From Actinomycetota bacterium (lineage in GTDB: Bacteria; Actinomycetota; Acidimicrobiia; Acidimicrobiales; Microtrichaceae): 5,796 nucleotides of DNA. Below the pieces are notes generated by a model. That model saw nothing but the letters and a program-made list of their open reading frames with translations. It had not been told where the DNA came from and did not search any database. The stretch spans positions 1 to 5,796 of the forward strand of contig SXMI01000285.1 of assembly GCA_005777415.1 (NCBI GenBank), given 5' to 3'. The translations under genes were made by a program, and so were the position numbers. The stretch's first letter is position 1, and each line of letters starts with the position of its first letter. This document shows, piece by piece, positions 1 through 5,251 of the stretch.

Positions 1-1257
1 CTGGAGCTGGGGGTGGACATCGGAGGCCTCGACGCCGTTGTGCTGAGCGGCTACCCCGGGACCGCGGCGTCGTTCCGCCAGCAGGTCGGCCGGAGTGGGC
101 GGGAGCACCAGCCGTCGCTCGCCGTGCTCGTCGCCGGCCAGGACCAGTTGGACCAGTGGATGACCCGTCACCCGGACGCCCTGACCGGCCGGCCGGTCGA
201 ACGATCGGTCATCAACCTGTCGAACCCCGAGGTCGTGGTCCCCCAGGTCGGGTGCGCCGCCGCGGAGTGGCCCCTGCGGGACACCGACCACCGGTACTGG
301 GGTGACGACCTCGACGAGGCCGTCACCGAACTCGTCCGCACCGATCGCGCCCGGATACGTCACGGCGCCGACGACGGCCCGCTGGTGGTCTGGTCGGGAC
401 GGGGGGCGCCTGCGCCGACGATCGGCCTGCGATCGGCGTCGAGCGGCGAGTACCGCATCCGCGTCGACGGTTCCTCGGGTTCGGGCGCAGCGACGATCGC
501 CACCATCGACCGCTCCCGCGTCGCCTCGGCGGCTCATCCGGGTGCGATCTACCTGCACCAGGGTCGGGCCTGGCGGGTGGAGCGGGTCGAGCACGCCGCC
601 CGGACGGTGCTGGTCCGACCCGACCCCGGCGACACCTATACCCTGACCCGCTCGACCACCGACCTGTCGATCCTGACCACGGACCGCTCCATCGGGATCG
701 GCGCTGCGGACCACCATCTGGGCGGGGTCGAGGTGACGACCCAGGTGATCGGGTACCAGGTCCGGGATGCGAGCACCCACGAGGTGCTCGACCGGGTCGA
801 TCTCGGGCCGGAGGACGGCATCCACCCATCGGTGCTCCGGACCCGGGCCGTGTGGACCACCTACCCCACGCCGCTCGTCGATGCGGCCGGGGTCGTCCCG
901 GGATCGCTGCCGGGGGCGCTGCACGCCGCCGAACATGCGGCGATCGGGATCCTGCCCCTGTTCGCCATCTGCGACCGGTGGGACGTCGGCGGGGTGTCGA
1001 CCCCCCTGTTGGAGGACACCGGCACGGCGACGGTGTGCATCCACGACGCCCACCCGGGCGGATCCGGGATCGCCGATCTGGCCTTCGAGGTCGCCCGCTC
1101 CCACCTCGAGGCCACGGCCGAGGTGCTCCGGCAGTGTCCCTGCGAGGACGGTTGCCCGGGGTGCGTGCACTCCCCGAAGTGCGGCAACGGGAACGAACCG
1201 CTCGACAAGGCGGCCGCGCTCCGGCTCCTGGAACGGACCCTGGGCCTGAGCGGCTGA
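1..1257 (+). CDS. DEAH-box helicase, MrfA/YprA-like, C-terminal part (5' truncated by window edge)
   Basis: Reading frame 1 is open from the first base to a TGA at 1255-1257, giving 418 visible residues; the true start lies left of the window. The fragment opens inside the second RecA-like lobe: motif V (LELGVDIGGLD, residues 1-11) and motif VI (QQVGRSGR, 27-34). The C-terminal domain has HAAEHAAIGILPLF and CDRWDVGGVSTP, then a cysteine cluster CPCEDGCPGC (Cys379, 381, 385, 388, plus Cys394 in SPKCGNGN). This is the DUF1998/MZB zinc-binding region of MrfA-type 3'-5' DNA helicases; B. subtilis MrfA acts in mitomycin-damage repair. In actinobacteria the closest named group is the 'helicase/secretion neighborhood' DEAH helicase, encoded convergently with a Tad-like operon exactly as here, 17 bases from the tadE-like stop. 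Family assignment is firm; a role in repair or in DNA transfer linked to the pilus is inference. The GTG at 13 is internal, not the start. Confidence 0.93.
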   Translation: MELGVDIGGLDAVVLSGYPGTAASFRQQVGRSGREHQPSLAVLVAGQDQLDQWMTRHPDALTGRPVERSVINLSNPEVVVPQVGCAAAEWPLRDTDHRYWGDDLDEAVTELVRTDRARIRHGADDGPLVVWSGRGAPAPTIGLRSASSGEYRIRVDGSSGSGAATIATIDRSRVASAAHPGAIYLHQGRAWRVERVEHAARTVLVRPDPGDTYTLTRSTTDLSILTTDRSIGIGAADHHLGGVEVTTQVIGYQVRDASTHEVLDRVDLGPEDGIHPSVLRTRAVWTTYPTPLVDAAGVVPGSLPGALHAAEHAAIGILPLFAICDRWDVGGVSTPLLEDTGTATVCIHDAHPGGSGIADLAFEVARSHLEATAEVLRQCPCEDGCPGCVHSPKCGNGNEPLDKAAALRLLERTLGLSG

Positions 1258-1269
1258 ACCGCCGGTCCG
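1234..1269. terminator. Possible weak hairpin at the convergent helicase/tadE junction
   Basis: Arms CGGACC (1234-1239) and GGTCCG (1264-1269) are complementary and enclose a smaller GCGG/CCGC stem (1250-1253 with 1259-1262). The structure spans the helicase stop and the 17-base gap before the stop of the minus-strand operon. The left internal loop is about 10 bases and there is no T-tract on either side, so this is only a candidate bidirectional terminator and could be chance in such GC-rich DNA. Confidence 0.22.
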
Positions 1270-1274
1270 AAGCA

Positions 1275-1679
1275 TCACGGGCCCTCGACCAACACCGTCA
1301 GGCGCTCCCGCAACCGGAGCCCGCCGAGCCCGCGGCCGACCACCGGGACCCGCGTCGGATCCACGGTCACCGTGACTGCGGCGAGCCCACCCGGACGGAC
1401 ATCGCCCGCGACCCCCACCGACGCCCGCGACCCGATGCCGCTGCGGGCGACCGCGGACGCGGCGGCCGGCGCGCCGCCGACGGCAGCGGCCCTCGCCGCG
1501 GTCCTGGCGACGTGGATCGTCACGAGTTGGTCGCGGGCCAGGAGGCCGGCCTGGAGCACCACCAGGGCCACGATGACGAGCACCGGGAGGACGAGCGCCG
1601 TCTCCACCGAGGCCTGACCCGATGCCGAGGCGATCGAGCGACCCGGGCGCGGCGCCCTCACCCGGCGGGAGGCGCTCAC
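1275..1679 (-). CDS. TadE-like pseudopilin, last gene of the Tad operon
   Basis: 134 residues from a GTG at 1679 that overlaps the stop of the upstream pilin gene by four bases (GTGA, 1676-1679); the frame stays open further upstream but that is shadow sequence inside other genes. Residues 1-20 are basic and Ser-rich. Residue 21 begins GQASVETALVLPVLV, a type IV prepilin-like site G|QASVE with Glu at +5, followed by a single hydrophobic helix (about 28-47). The remaining 85 residues are predicted extracytoplasmic, Ala/Val-rich, with no cysteine. This is the TadE pattern, and position next to the convergent helicase matches the 'helicase/secretion neighborhood TadE-like' group. It probably forms a minor pseudopilin in the Flp-type pilus and needs a prepilin peptidase that is not in the window. 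Mycobacteria and Streptomyces often have a second TadE/TadG-like gene here; only one is present. Confidence 0.85.
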   Translation of the reverse strand: MSASRRVRAPRPGRSIASASGQASVETALVLPVLVIVALVVLQAGLLARDQLVTIHVARTAARAAAVGGAPAAASAVARSGIGSRASVGVAGDVRPGGLAAVTVTVDPTRVPVVGRGLGGLRLRERLTVLVEGP

Positions 1680-1855
1680 CCGGCGGAGCGCAGGACCCGG
1701 CCGACCACCGAGTCGAACAGCTGACCCACCGCACCGGACCTGGCGACCCAGGCCACCAGCGCCAGTGCGACCGCCGCCGCCCCGAGCAGCACCAGCGCGT
1801 ACTCGACGGTGCCCTGCCCGCGCTGGGTCATGGCCAGCGCGTGGAACCCGGCCAT
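1676..1855 (-). CDS. Flp-type (type IVb) prepilin / DUF4244-like small pilin
   Basis: The core reading from ATG 1855 gives 59 residues. It has a short basic leader ending in Gly13 and the motif G|QGTVEYALVLL, i.e. cleavage after Gly13 with Glu18 at +5 and Tyr19 at +6, the Glu-Tyr pair typical of Flp pilins. One hydrophobic helix runs to about residue 38, then a short tail GAVGQLFDSVVGRVLRSAG. This is presumably the main pilus subunit, handled by CpaF/TadB/TadC. The start is uncertain. ATG 1855 has GGAGGTG upstream but 16 bases away. GTG 1990 is in frame with an AGGAG five bases upstream (104 residues), and GTG 2029 is in frame and overlaps the tadC stop as GTGA (117 residues). By hand count the 58 codons between 2029 and 1856 have GC1/GC2/GC3 of about 69/76/74%, a flat non-coding-like profile, against 95% GC3 in the core, so the short form is preferred. 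Confidence 0.8.
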   Translation of the reverse strand: MAGFHALAMTQRGQGTVEYALVLLGAAAVALALVAWVARSGAVGQLFDSVVGRVLRSAG

Positions 1856-1871
1856 CAGTCGCCGGGGGTGA

Positions 1872-1878
1872 CACCTCC
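1872..1878 (-). promoter_or_regulatory. Shine-Dalgarno-like GGAGGTG upstream of the pilin core
   Basis: On the minus strand GGAGGTG is followed by 16 bases and then ATG 1855, which is longer than the usual 5-9 base spacing. The same bases can pair with the following ACCCCC (GGAGGT-GTC-ACCCCC, one A/C mismatch), so the site may be partly hidden in a small hairpin. It is the only purine-rich site close to the ATG. Confidence 0.4.
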
Positions 1879-1925
1879 GGGCGACCGCCCGCACGGGATC
1901 GGTGCGTCGACGCCGAGGTCCGGGA

Positions 1926-1970
1926 CCTGACGAGGACAGGCCTGACGGGGACGGGCCTGACGAGGACGGG
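1926..1970. repeat. Three tandem copies of a 15-bp unit in the tadC-pilin gap
   Basis: The units are cctgacgaggacagg (1926-1940), cctgacggggacggg (1941-1955) and cctgacgaggacggg (1956-1970), differing at one to three positions. If the pilin were translated from an upstream start they would encode the Ser/Pro/Gly-rich pentapeptides PSSSG, PSPSG, LSSSG. Of the three codon differences, two change the amino acid, so there is no sign of selection on protein sequence. The sequence sits in the only wide gap of the operon. Confidence 0.85.
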
Positions 1971-1987
1971 TTCGGGACGGAGGGTGG

Positions 1988-2002
1988 CACGGTGACTCCT
2001 GC
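1988..2002 (-). promoter_or_regulatory. Alternative in-frame start of the pilin gene: AGGAG, 5 bases, GTG
   Basis: On the minus strand GCAGGAG (2002-1996) is followed by TCACC and a GTG at 1990-1988, in frame with the pilin core. The spacing equals that of the site in front of the first operon gene. It would add 45 residues, Pro/Ser-rich then Arg-rich, ahead of the pilin ATG. The flat codon-position GC of that stretch argues against translation, but the site is too good to ignore. Confidence 0.35.
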
Positions 2003-2025
2003 AGGGAAGGTGGAGGGGTCGGCGT

Positions 2026-2697
2026 TCACCGACGATCGAGCAGGTCCGTGTCGAGCTGGCGGGCGGCGGTCCAACCGACCGGGACGAGCGTGACGACGAC
2101 GAACGCCGGGAGCACGAACACGCACAGCGGCACGATGAGGAGCACGGGCAACTGCCGGATCCTCCGTTCGACATCCCGACGGTGGCGGAGTCGGAGTCGC
2201 TCCGCGTGACGCTGGAGCACCGGCCCGGCCGGAGCGCCCGACTCGGACGCCCCCGCCAGCGTGACGACCAGCGGACGGACATCGGCACCCAGGTCGGCCT
2301 CGAGCCCCCGGATCGCCGAGTCGAACGGAACCCCCCGCTCGAGCGCGGCGGCCACGGATGCGAACGAGCGCGACGTCCGGTCCACGCCGGCGCCTCCGAC
2401 GGCGGCGACAGCGGTCGGGAGCGCGAGTCCCGAGGTCACGGCCACGGCGAGCAGGTCGACGGCGGCCGAGAGCTCCATCCGGTCCGCCGGCCCGTCCCGA
2501 CCGGACCGGACACGGCGGCGGCGACCCCAAAGCGTCCGGTGCCGCACCGACCGGCATCGCGGGGACCGCGGCGAGCCGGCCGGGACGGGCCCCGCCGAGG
2601 GGCGTGCCGCTCCGGGCTCCCGCAGTGGCAGGGGCCGCCGGACCAGGCCGCGCCAGACCCCGACCGAGACCACCACGGCGAGCACCAGGCCGCTCAT
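2026..2697 (-). CDS. tadC: TadC-like inner-membrane platform protein (T2SSF domain)
   Basis: 223 residues from an ATG at 2697 that overlaps the tadB stop by four bases (ATGA, 2694-2697); a GTG eight codons upstream would also be in frame but breaks the coupling pattern. Order: an N-terminal hydrophobic segment (about 3-15), an Arg/Pro-rich cytoplasmic linker (20-73), a T2SSF domain (about 76-203) and a C-terminal membrane segment (about 184-206). Recognisable are MELSAAVDLLAVAVTSGL at the domain start, RGVPFDSAI in the middle, and RHRRDVERRIRQLPV leading into a proline-ended helix LLIVPLCVFVLPAFVVV. This is the GspF/PilC-type platform fold, which with TadB would connect CpaF to pilin insertion. 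It is shorter than proteobacterial TadC, as is usual for the actinobacterial versions. The linker has slightly lower GC3, consistent with weak constraint. TadB and TadC are told apart here mainly by gene order. Confidence 0.87.
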   Translation of the reverse strand: MSGLVLAVVVSVGVWRGLVRRPLPLREPGAARPSAGPVPAGSPRSPRCRSVRHRTLWGRRRRVRSGRDGPADRMELSAAVDLLAVAVTSGLALPTAVAAVGGAGVDRTSRSFASVAAALERGVPFDSAIRGLEADLGADVRPLVVTLAGASESGAPAGPVLQRHAERLRLRHRRDVERRIRQLPVLLIVPLCVFVLPAFVVVTLVPVGWTAARQLDTDLLDRR

Positions 2698-3314
2698 CGC
2701 AGGGTTCGGGCCACGAGCCACCGCGCCACGACCAGTCCCGTGGCGTCCAGGACCACGGCCACCACCACGCAGGCAGCACCCACCGGGGTGGCGAGGAGGG
2801 TGTGGGCCACGGCGGGGTCCACCAGGGCGAACAGCACCGCACCCAGAACCGGCAGCGCCGCCAGCACTGCGGTCGAGGTCCGCGCCTGGGCCACCAGCGC
2901 ACTCGTCTCGTCGGCCACCTCCAGCTGGTCGCCGATGGCGACCGACACCCCGTCGAGCGCCACGGCGAGATCACCCCCGTGGTGCGCGGCGAAGCGGCAG
3001 GCGTGGGCGATCGAGCGGATCGAGGACCGGCCCGAGGCCCGAGCCCACTCGGCCACGGAGTCGTCCAGACTCCAACCTCGCTCCGTCCGGTCCAGCAGGG
3101 CGCCCACCTGCTCGCCGAGCGGACCGGCGGCGGTCGCGGCCTCGGCCAGGGCCGTGGTCAGGGTCGCACCGGTGCGCACGCTGCCGGCCAGGTCGCCCGC
3201 CAGCGTGGCCGCCGCCAGGTCGGTCGACCGCGCCCACCGGTCCGCCCGACGCGACAGAACGGCCCGTCGGGTCAGGACCGCACCGATCAGCAGCAGCGAT
3301 GCCAGGACGATCAC
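2694..3314 (-). CDS. tadB: TadB-like inner-membrane platform protein (T2SSF domain)
   Basis: 206 residues from a GTG at 3314 overlapping the cpaF stop by four bases (GTGA, 3311-3314). A hydrophobic N-terminus (about 2-14) precedes a cytoplasmic T2SSF domain (about 36-165) with the helical-bundle pattern LAGSVRTGATLTTALAEAA, a GG turn in FAAHHGGDLAVALDGV (108-123) and VAQARTSTAVLAALPVLG running into the membrane. Two hydrophobic helices follow (about 149-169 and 175-198), then a short basic tail. The protein would pair with TadC as the platform driven by CpaF. It lacks the longer N-terminal membrane region of proteobacterial TadB (around 300 residues), as in the short actinobacterial homologues. 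Order after cpaF and before tadC supports the name; the T2SSF family is clear but TadB versus TadC rests on context. Confidence 0.87.
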   Translation of the reverse strand: MIVLASLLLIGAVLTRRAVLSRRADRWARSTDLAAATLAGDLAGSVRTGATLTTALAEAATAAGPLGEQVGALLDRTERGWSLDDSVAEWARASGRSSIRSIAHACRFAAHHGGDLAVALDGVSVAIGDQLEVADETSALVAQARTSTAVLAALPVLGAVLFALVDPAVAHTLLATPVGAACVVVAVVLDATGLVVARWLVARTLR

Positions 3315-4423
3315 GACTGCTCCGGTCCGACGGGAACGGGGCCCCCAGCGGTGACGTCGTGCACAGAGGCGACCCGGCGACTGCCATCGGCCTGCCGGAC
3401 GACACCGACCAGCACGTGGACGGCCGATCGAACCTGTGCCTCCACGGCGGCCAGGGGCAGTGGCTCGCCCGCGCTCATGGCCAGGGTGGCGAGCCGTCGC
3501 AGCGCGTCGTCGGCGGAGGACGCGTGCAGCGTCGTCATGGAGCCGTCGTGGCCCGTCGAGAGCGCCCAGATGGTGTCGAGGGCCTCTGCTCCACGGACCT
3601 CACCGACGACGAGCCGGTCGGGCCGGAGGCGGAGCGCGGCCCGGACCAGATCGCGCACCGCGACCCGGCCGACCCCCTCCGCCGATCCCGGCCGCACCTC
3701 GAGTCGGACCACGTGGTCGCCCGGGAGGCGGAGCTCGGCCACGTCCTCGATCGTGATGATCCGTTCACCGCACGGGAGCGTGGACACGAGCGCGTTGAGC
3801 GCCGTCGTCTTGCCGGCGCCGGTCGAGCCGAACACGACGATGTTGCGCCGGTCCCGGACCCGCCGCCGGAGCGGAGCGGCGAACGGTCCGGCCAGTTCGT
3901 CGAGGGGCACCGTCACCGCCCGGTGGCGACGGACCGCCAGCAGCGGCCCGTCGACCGCCAGGGGCTCGAGCACCGCCGCGACACGGGACCCATCCGGAAG
4001 GCGCGCGTCGACGACGGGGTGGGTGCGATCAGCACGGAGCCCGAGGGGCCGGACGAGTCGCTCGATCGACCGGAGGATCTGTGGGCGATCGAGGACGACC
4101 GCCGTCCGCTCCACCCGTCCGGACCGTTCCACCCACACCGCACCGGGGCCGTTCACCAGGACGTCGGTGACCCCGGGCTGGGCCAGGAGTCGTTCGATCG
4201 GACCCAGACCGACCAGGTCGTGGGCCAACACGGCCGACCAGTGGTCGAGCGCAGCGCTCGACCACAGCGGCTCCTCCGCGGCCAGGAGCTCCCGGAGCGC
4301 GGACCGGGCGTCGCTCGCCGGAGCGTCCCCGCGGGCGAATCGCTCCTGCACGGCCGCCAGGGCTCGGGCGGTCGCGGGATCCACGTCGCGCGGATCACTC
4401 GACGTGGACGCACCGCCCGTCAT
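3311..4423 (-). CDS. cpaF: CpaF/TadA-type secretion ATPase
   Basis: 370 residues from an ATG at 4423 that overlaps the stop of the upstream gene (ATGA, 4420-4423). This is a GspE/VirB11-family hexameric ATPase that powers Flp-type pilus assembly at the inner membrane. The N-terminal region carries DLVGLGPIERLLAQPGVTDV (69-88) and THPVVDARLPDGSRV (134-148), both typical of CpaF. The nucleotide-binding domain is intact: Walker A GSTGAGKTT (199-207), Asp box IITIEDVAEL (222-231), Walker B RLVVGEVRGAEALD (270-283) and His box TGHDGSMTTLHASS (290-303). Every catalytic motif is present, so it should be active. Length is slightly below CpaF of Gram-negative bacteria because the N-terminus is short. 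It matches the 'helicase/secretion neighborhood ATPase' group. The alternative, a conjugative VirB11-like ATPase, is less likely because TadB, TadC and prepilin genes follow directly. Confidence 0.95.
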   Translation of the reverse strand: MTGGASTSSDPRDVDPATARALAAVQERFARGDAPASDARSALRELLAAEEPLWSSAALDHWSAVLAHDLVGLGPIERLLAQPGVTDVLVNGPGAVWVERSGRVERTAVVLDRPQILRSIERLVRPLGLRADRTHPVVDARLPDGSRVAAVLEPLAVDGPLLAVRRHRAVTVPLDELAGPFAAPLRRRVRDRRNIVVFGSTGAGKTTALNALVSTLPCGERIITIEDVAELRLPGDHVVRLEVRPGSAEGVGRVAVRDLVRAALRLRPDRLVVGEVRGAEALDTIWALSTGHDGSMTTLHASSADDALRRLATLAMSAGEPLPLAAVEAQVRSAVHVLVGVVRQADGSRRVASVHDVTAGGPVPVGPEQS

Positions 4424-5055
4424 CCGACCCGCCTGCCGACGGCGAGGAGGGTGCCTGGCGGCCGGCGGAGGAGCAACCCGGCATCGACCCGGCGGGCGAC
4501 CGAGGCGTCCACGTCGAGCGTGGCGACGACGGGGGCGCCGACGATTCGCTCGACGTCCCGACGATCGAGCGCCCGGCCCGGCTCGACGACCAGGACGACG
4601 CGGTCGGGGCGGTGCCGGAGGGCGCCGAGCCGACGCAACGCGAGGTAGCAGGCCCGGACGACGAGCACCGAGCCGCCCTCGGGCCGCGGATCGGGTCCCT
4701 CGGGCAGATGGCCGGCGTCCACCACGACGGAACGGGAGTCACCCGCCAACGCCGGGGCCACCGCCCGCCAGGAGTCCCCAGCCGGGTCGGCAGCCGTGCC
4801 GGAGGTGAGCAGATCGAGCGAGGGGGCGACGGTGCGACCCAGCCGACGGAGCGAGTCCTCACGGGGATCGACCGCTCGCTGCCAGTCGGCGACACCCGGG
4901 GAGTCGTGGTCGGTGACGCCGAGGAGCGCCGGTTGGTCACCGCACAGGTCGACCAGCAGCGTCGGCGCCCGACGAGCGGCCGCGAGGGCCACGCCGGCCG
5001 CGACGACCGACGCACCGGAACCGCCCTTGACCGTCCAGATGATGCAGGTGGACAC
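4420..5055 (-). CDS. CpaE/Ssd-like (TadZ-type) ParA-superfamily ATPase, short form
   Basis: 211 residues from GTG 5055, preceded by GGGGAG five bases upstream; this is the first gene of the operon. A deviant Walker A lies at the very N-terminus: VKGGSGASVVAAG (9-21), with the signature first lysine kept but the P-loop lysine replaced by Ala, as in many CpaE proteins. Further motifs are LLVDLCGDQPALLGV (33-47) and VVVDAGHL (110-117), the switch regions with Asp. The last third (about 130-205) is the diverged ParA-type core with RPDRVVLVVEPG and a final LAVGRR. CpaE/TadZ and actinobacterial Ssd (M. tuberculosis Rv3660c, Streptomyces SCO3557) are thought to position the pilus machine and were linked to septum placement. 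Those relatives are usually over 300 residues with a receiver-like N-terminal domain; here the ATPase starts almost at residue 1, and the 196-base gap upstream cannot hold that domain. Altered ATP hydrolysis is inference. Confidence 0.85.
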   Translation of the reverse strand: MSTCIIWTVKGGSGASVVAAGVALAAARRAPTLLVDLCGDQPALLGVTDHDSPGVADWQRAVDPREDSLRRLGRTVAPSLDLLTSGTAADPAGDSWRAVAPALAGDSRSVVVDAGHLPEGPDPRPEGGSVLVVRACYLALRRLGALRHRPDRVVLVVEPGRALDRRDVERIVGAPVVATLDVDASVARRVDAGLLLRRPPGTLLAVGRRVG

Positions 5056-5060
5056 GATCG

Positions 5061-5066
5061 CTCCCC
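5061..5066 (-). promoter_or_regulatory. Ribosome binding site of the operon's first gene
   Basis: On the minus strand GGGGAG is followed by CGATC and GTG 5055. Spacing of five bases fixes the GTG as the start of the CpaE/Ssd-like gene; no other start codon in this frame nearby has a comparable site. Confidence 0.6.
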
Positions 5067-5110
5067 GGGTCGGGGTGCGACACGCTCGTGGGCACCGATC
5101 AGGGAAGCGA

Positions 5111-5131
5111 CGGATCGACCGGGCCGATCCG
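5111..5131. repeat. Inverted repeat near the predicted transcription start
   Basis: CGGATCG (5111-5117) and CGATCCG (5125-5131) form a perfect 7-bp inverted repeat with a 7-base spacer. It falls just downstream of the candidate -10 box, so it could be an operator or form a hairpin at the 5' end of the transcript. CGATC-type words are common across this window, so chance is a real alternative. Confidence 0.45.
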
Positions 5132-5137
5132 GAACCG

Positions 5138-5166
5138 AACCTACCCGCCCCTCACCCTGGGGTCAC
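5138..5166 (-). promoter_or_regulatory. Candidate sigma-70-type promoter for the Tad operon
   Basis: On the minus strand GTGACC (5166-5161) and TAGGTT (5143-5138) are separated by 17 bases, resembling the TTGACA/TANNNT pattern used by actinobacterial principal sigma factors. Transcription would start near 5131, leaving a leader of about 75 bases before GTG 5055. It lies between the hairpin array and the first gene, which is where a promoter is needed. The match is partial. Confidence 0.35.
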
Positions 5167-5237
5167 CGGGCCGTGAGGCCCGGGATGAACCGGGCCGTGA
5201 GGCCCGGGATGAACCGGGCCGTGAGGCCCGGGATGAA
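5166..5237 (-). terminator. Probable multi-hairpin terminator of the sigma factor gene
   Basis: Read on the minus strand, the three GC-only 7-bp stems begin about 14 bases after the sigma factor stop codon (5252) and end where the next operon's candidate promoter begins. Actinobacterial intrinsic terminators often lack a U-tract, and none is present here. Position and stem strength support termination or 3'-end protection; the function is inferred. Confidence 0.55.
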
Positions 5238-5246
5238 CCGGCCGTG
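5166..5246. repeat. Tandem array of three perfect 24-bp hairpin repeats plus a decayed partial copy
   Basis: Units occupy 5166-5189, 5190-5213 and 5214-5237 and are identical at all 24 positions; 5238-5246 is a degenerate partial fourth copy. Each unit contains the perfect palindrome ccgggccgtgaggcccgg: 7-bp arms CCGGGCC and GGCCCGG around the loop GTGA, followed by the linker atgaa or its continuation. The loop reads GUGA (a GNRA tetraloop) in plus-strand RNA and UCAC in minus-strand RNA. There is no unique spacer between units, so it is not a CRISPR array. Confidence 0.95.
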
Positions 5247-5251
5247 GCGCC

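Noticed and set aside
13..1257. Helicase gene starting at the GTG at 13
   Set aside because: This GTG lies inside helicase motif V; the frame is open to the left edge and the N-terminal ATPase lobe must lie outside the window.
1676..2974. A 432-codon minus-strand frame ending in the pilin
   Set aside because: Only the last part (from 1855, possibly 1990 or 2029) makes sense. Upstream it runs through tadC and tadB in the wrong frame with no domain.
2358..4808. Very long plus-strand open frame (over 800 codons) opposite the Tad genes, and a similar one at 2261-4648
   Set aside because: Antisense to cpaF, tadB and tadC, which carry intact motifs. The translations are Arg/Pro/Gly-rich low complexity with no recognisable domain, as expected from stop-poor GC-rich DNA.
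1275..5055. Type IV secretion or conjugative element
   Set aside because: No relaxase, coupling protein, integrase, att-like repeats or VirB4; CpaF with TadB, TadC and prepilins fits a Tad pilus in a conserved chromosomal neighbourhood.
5166..5246. CRISPR array
   Set aside because: Units are head-to-tail with no variable spacers, only three copies of 24 bp, and no cas genes nearby.
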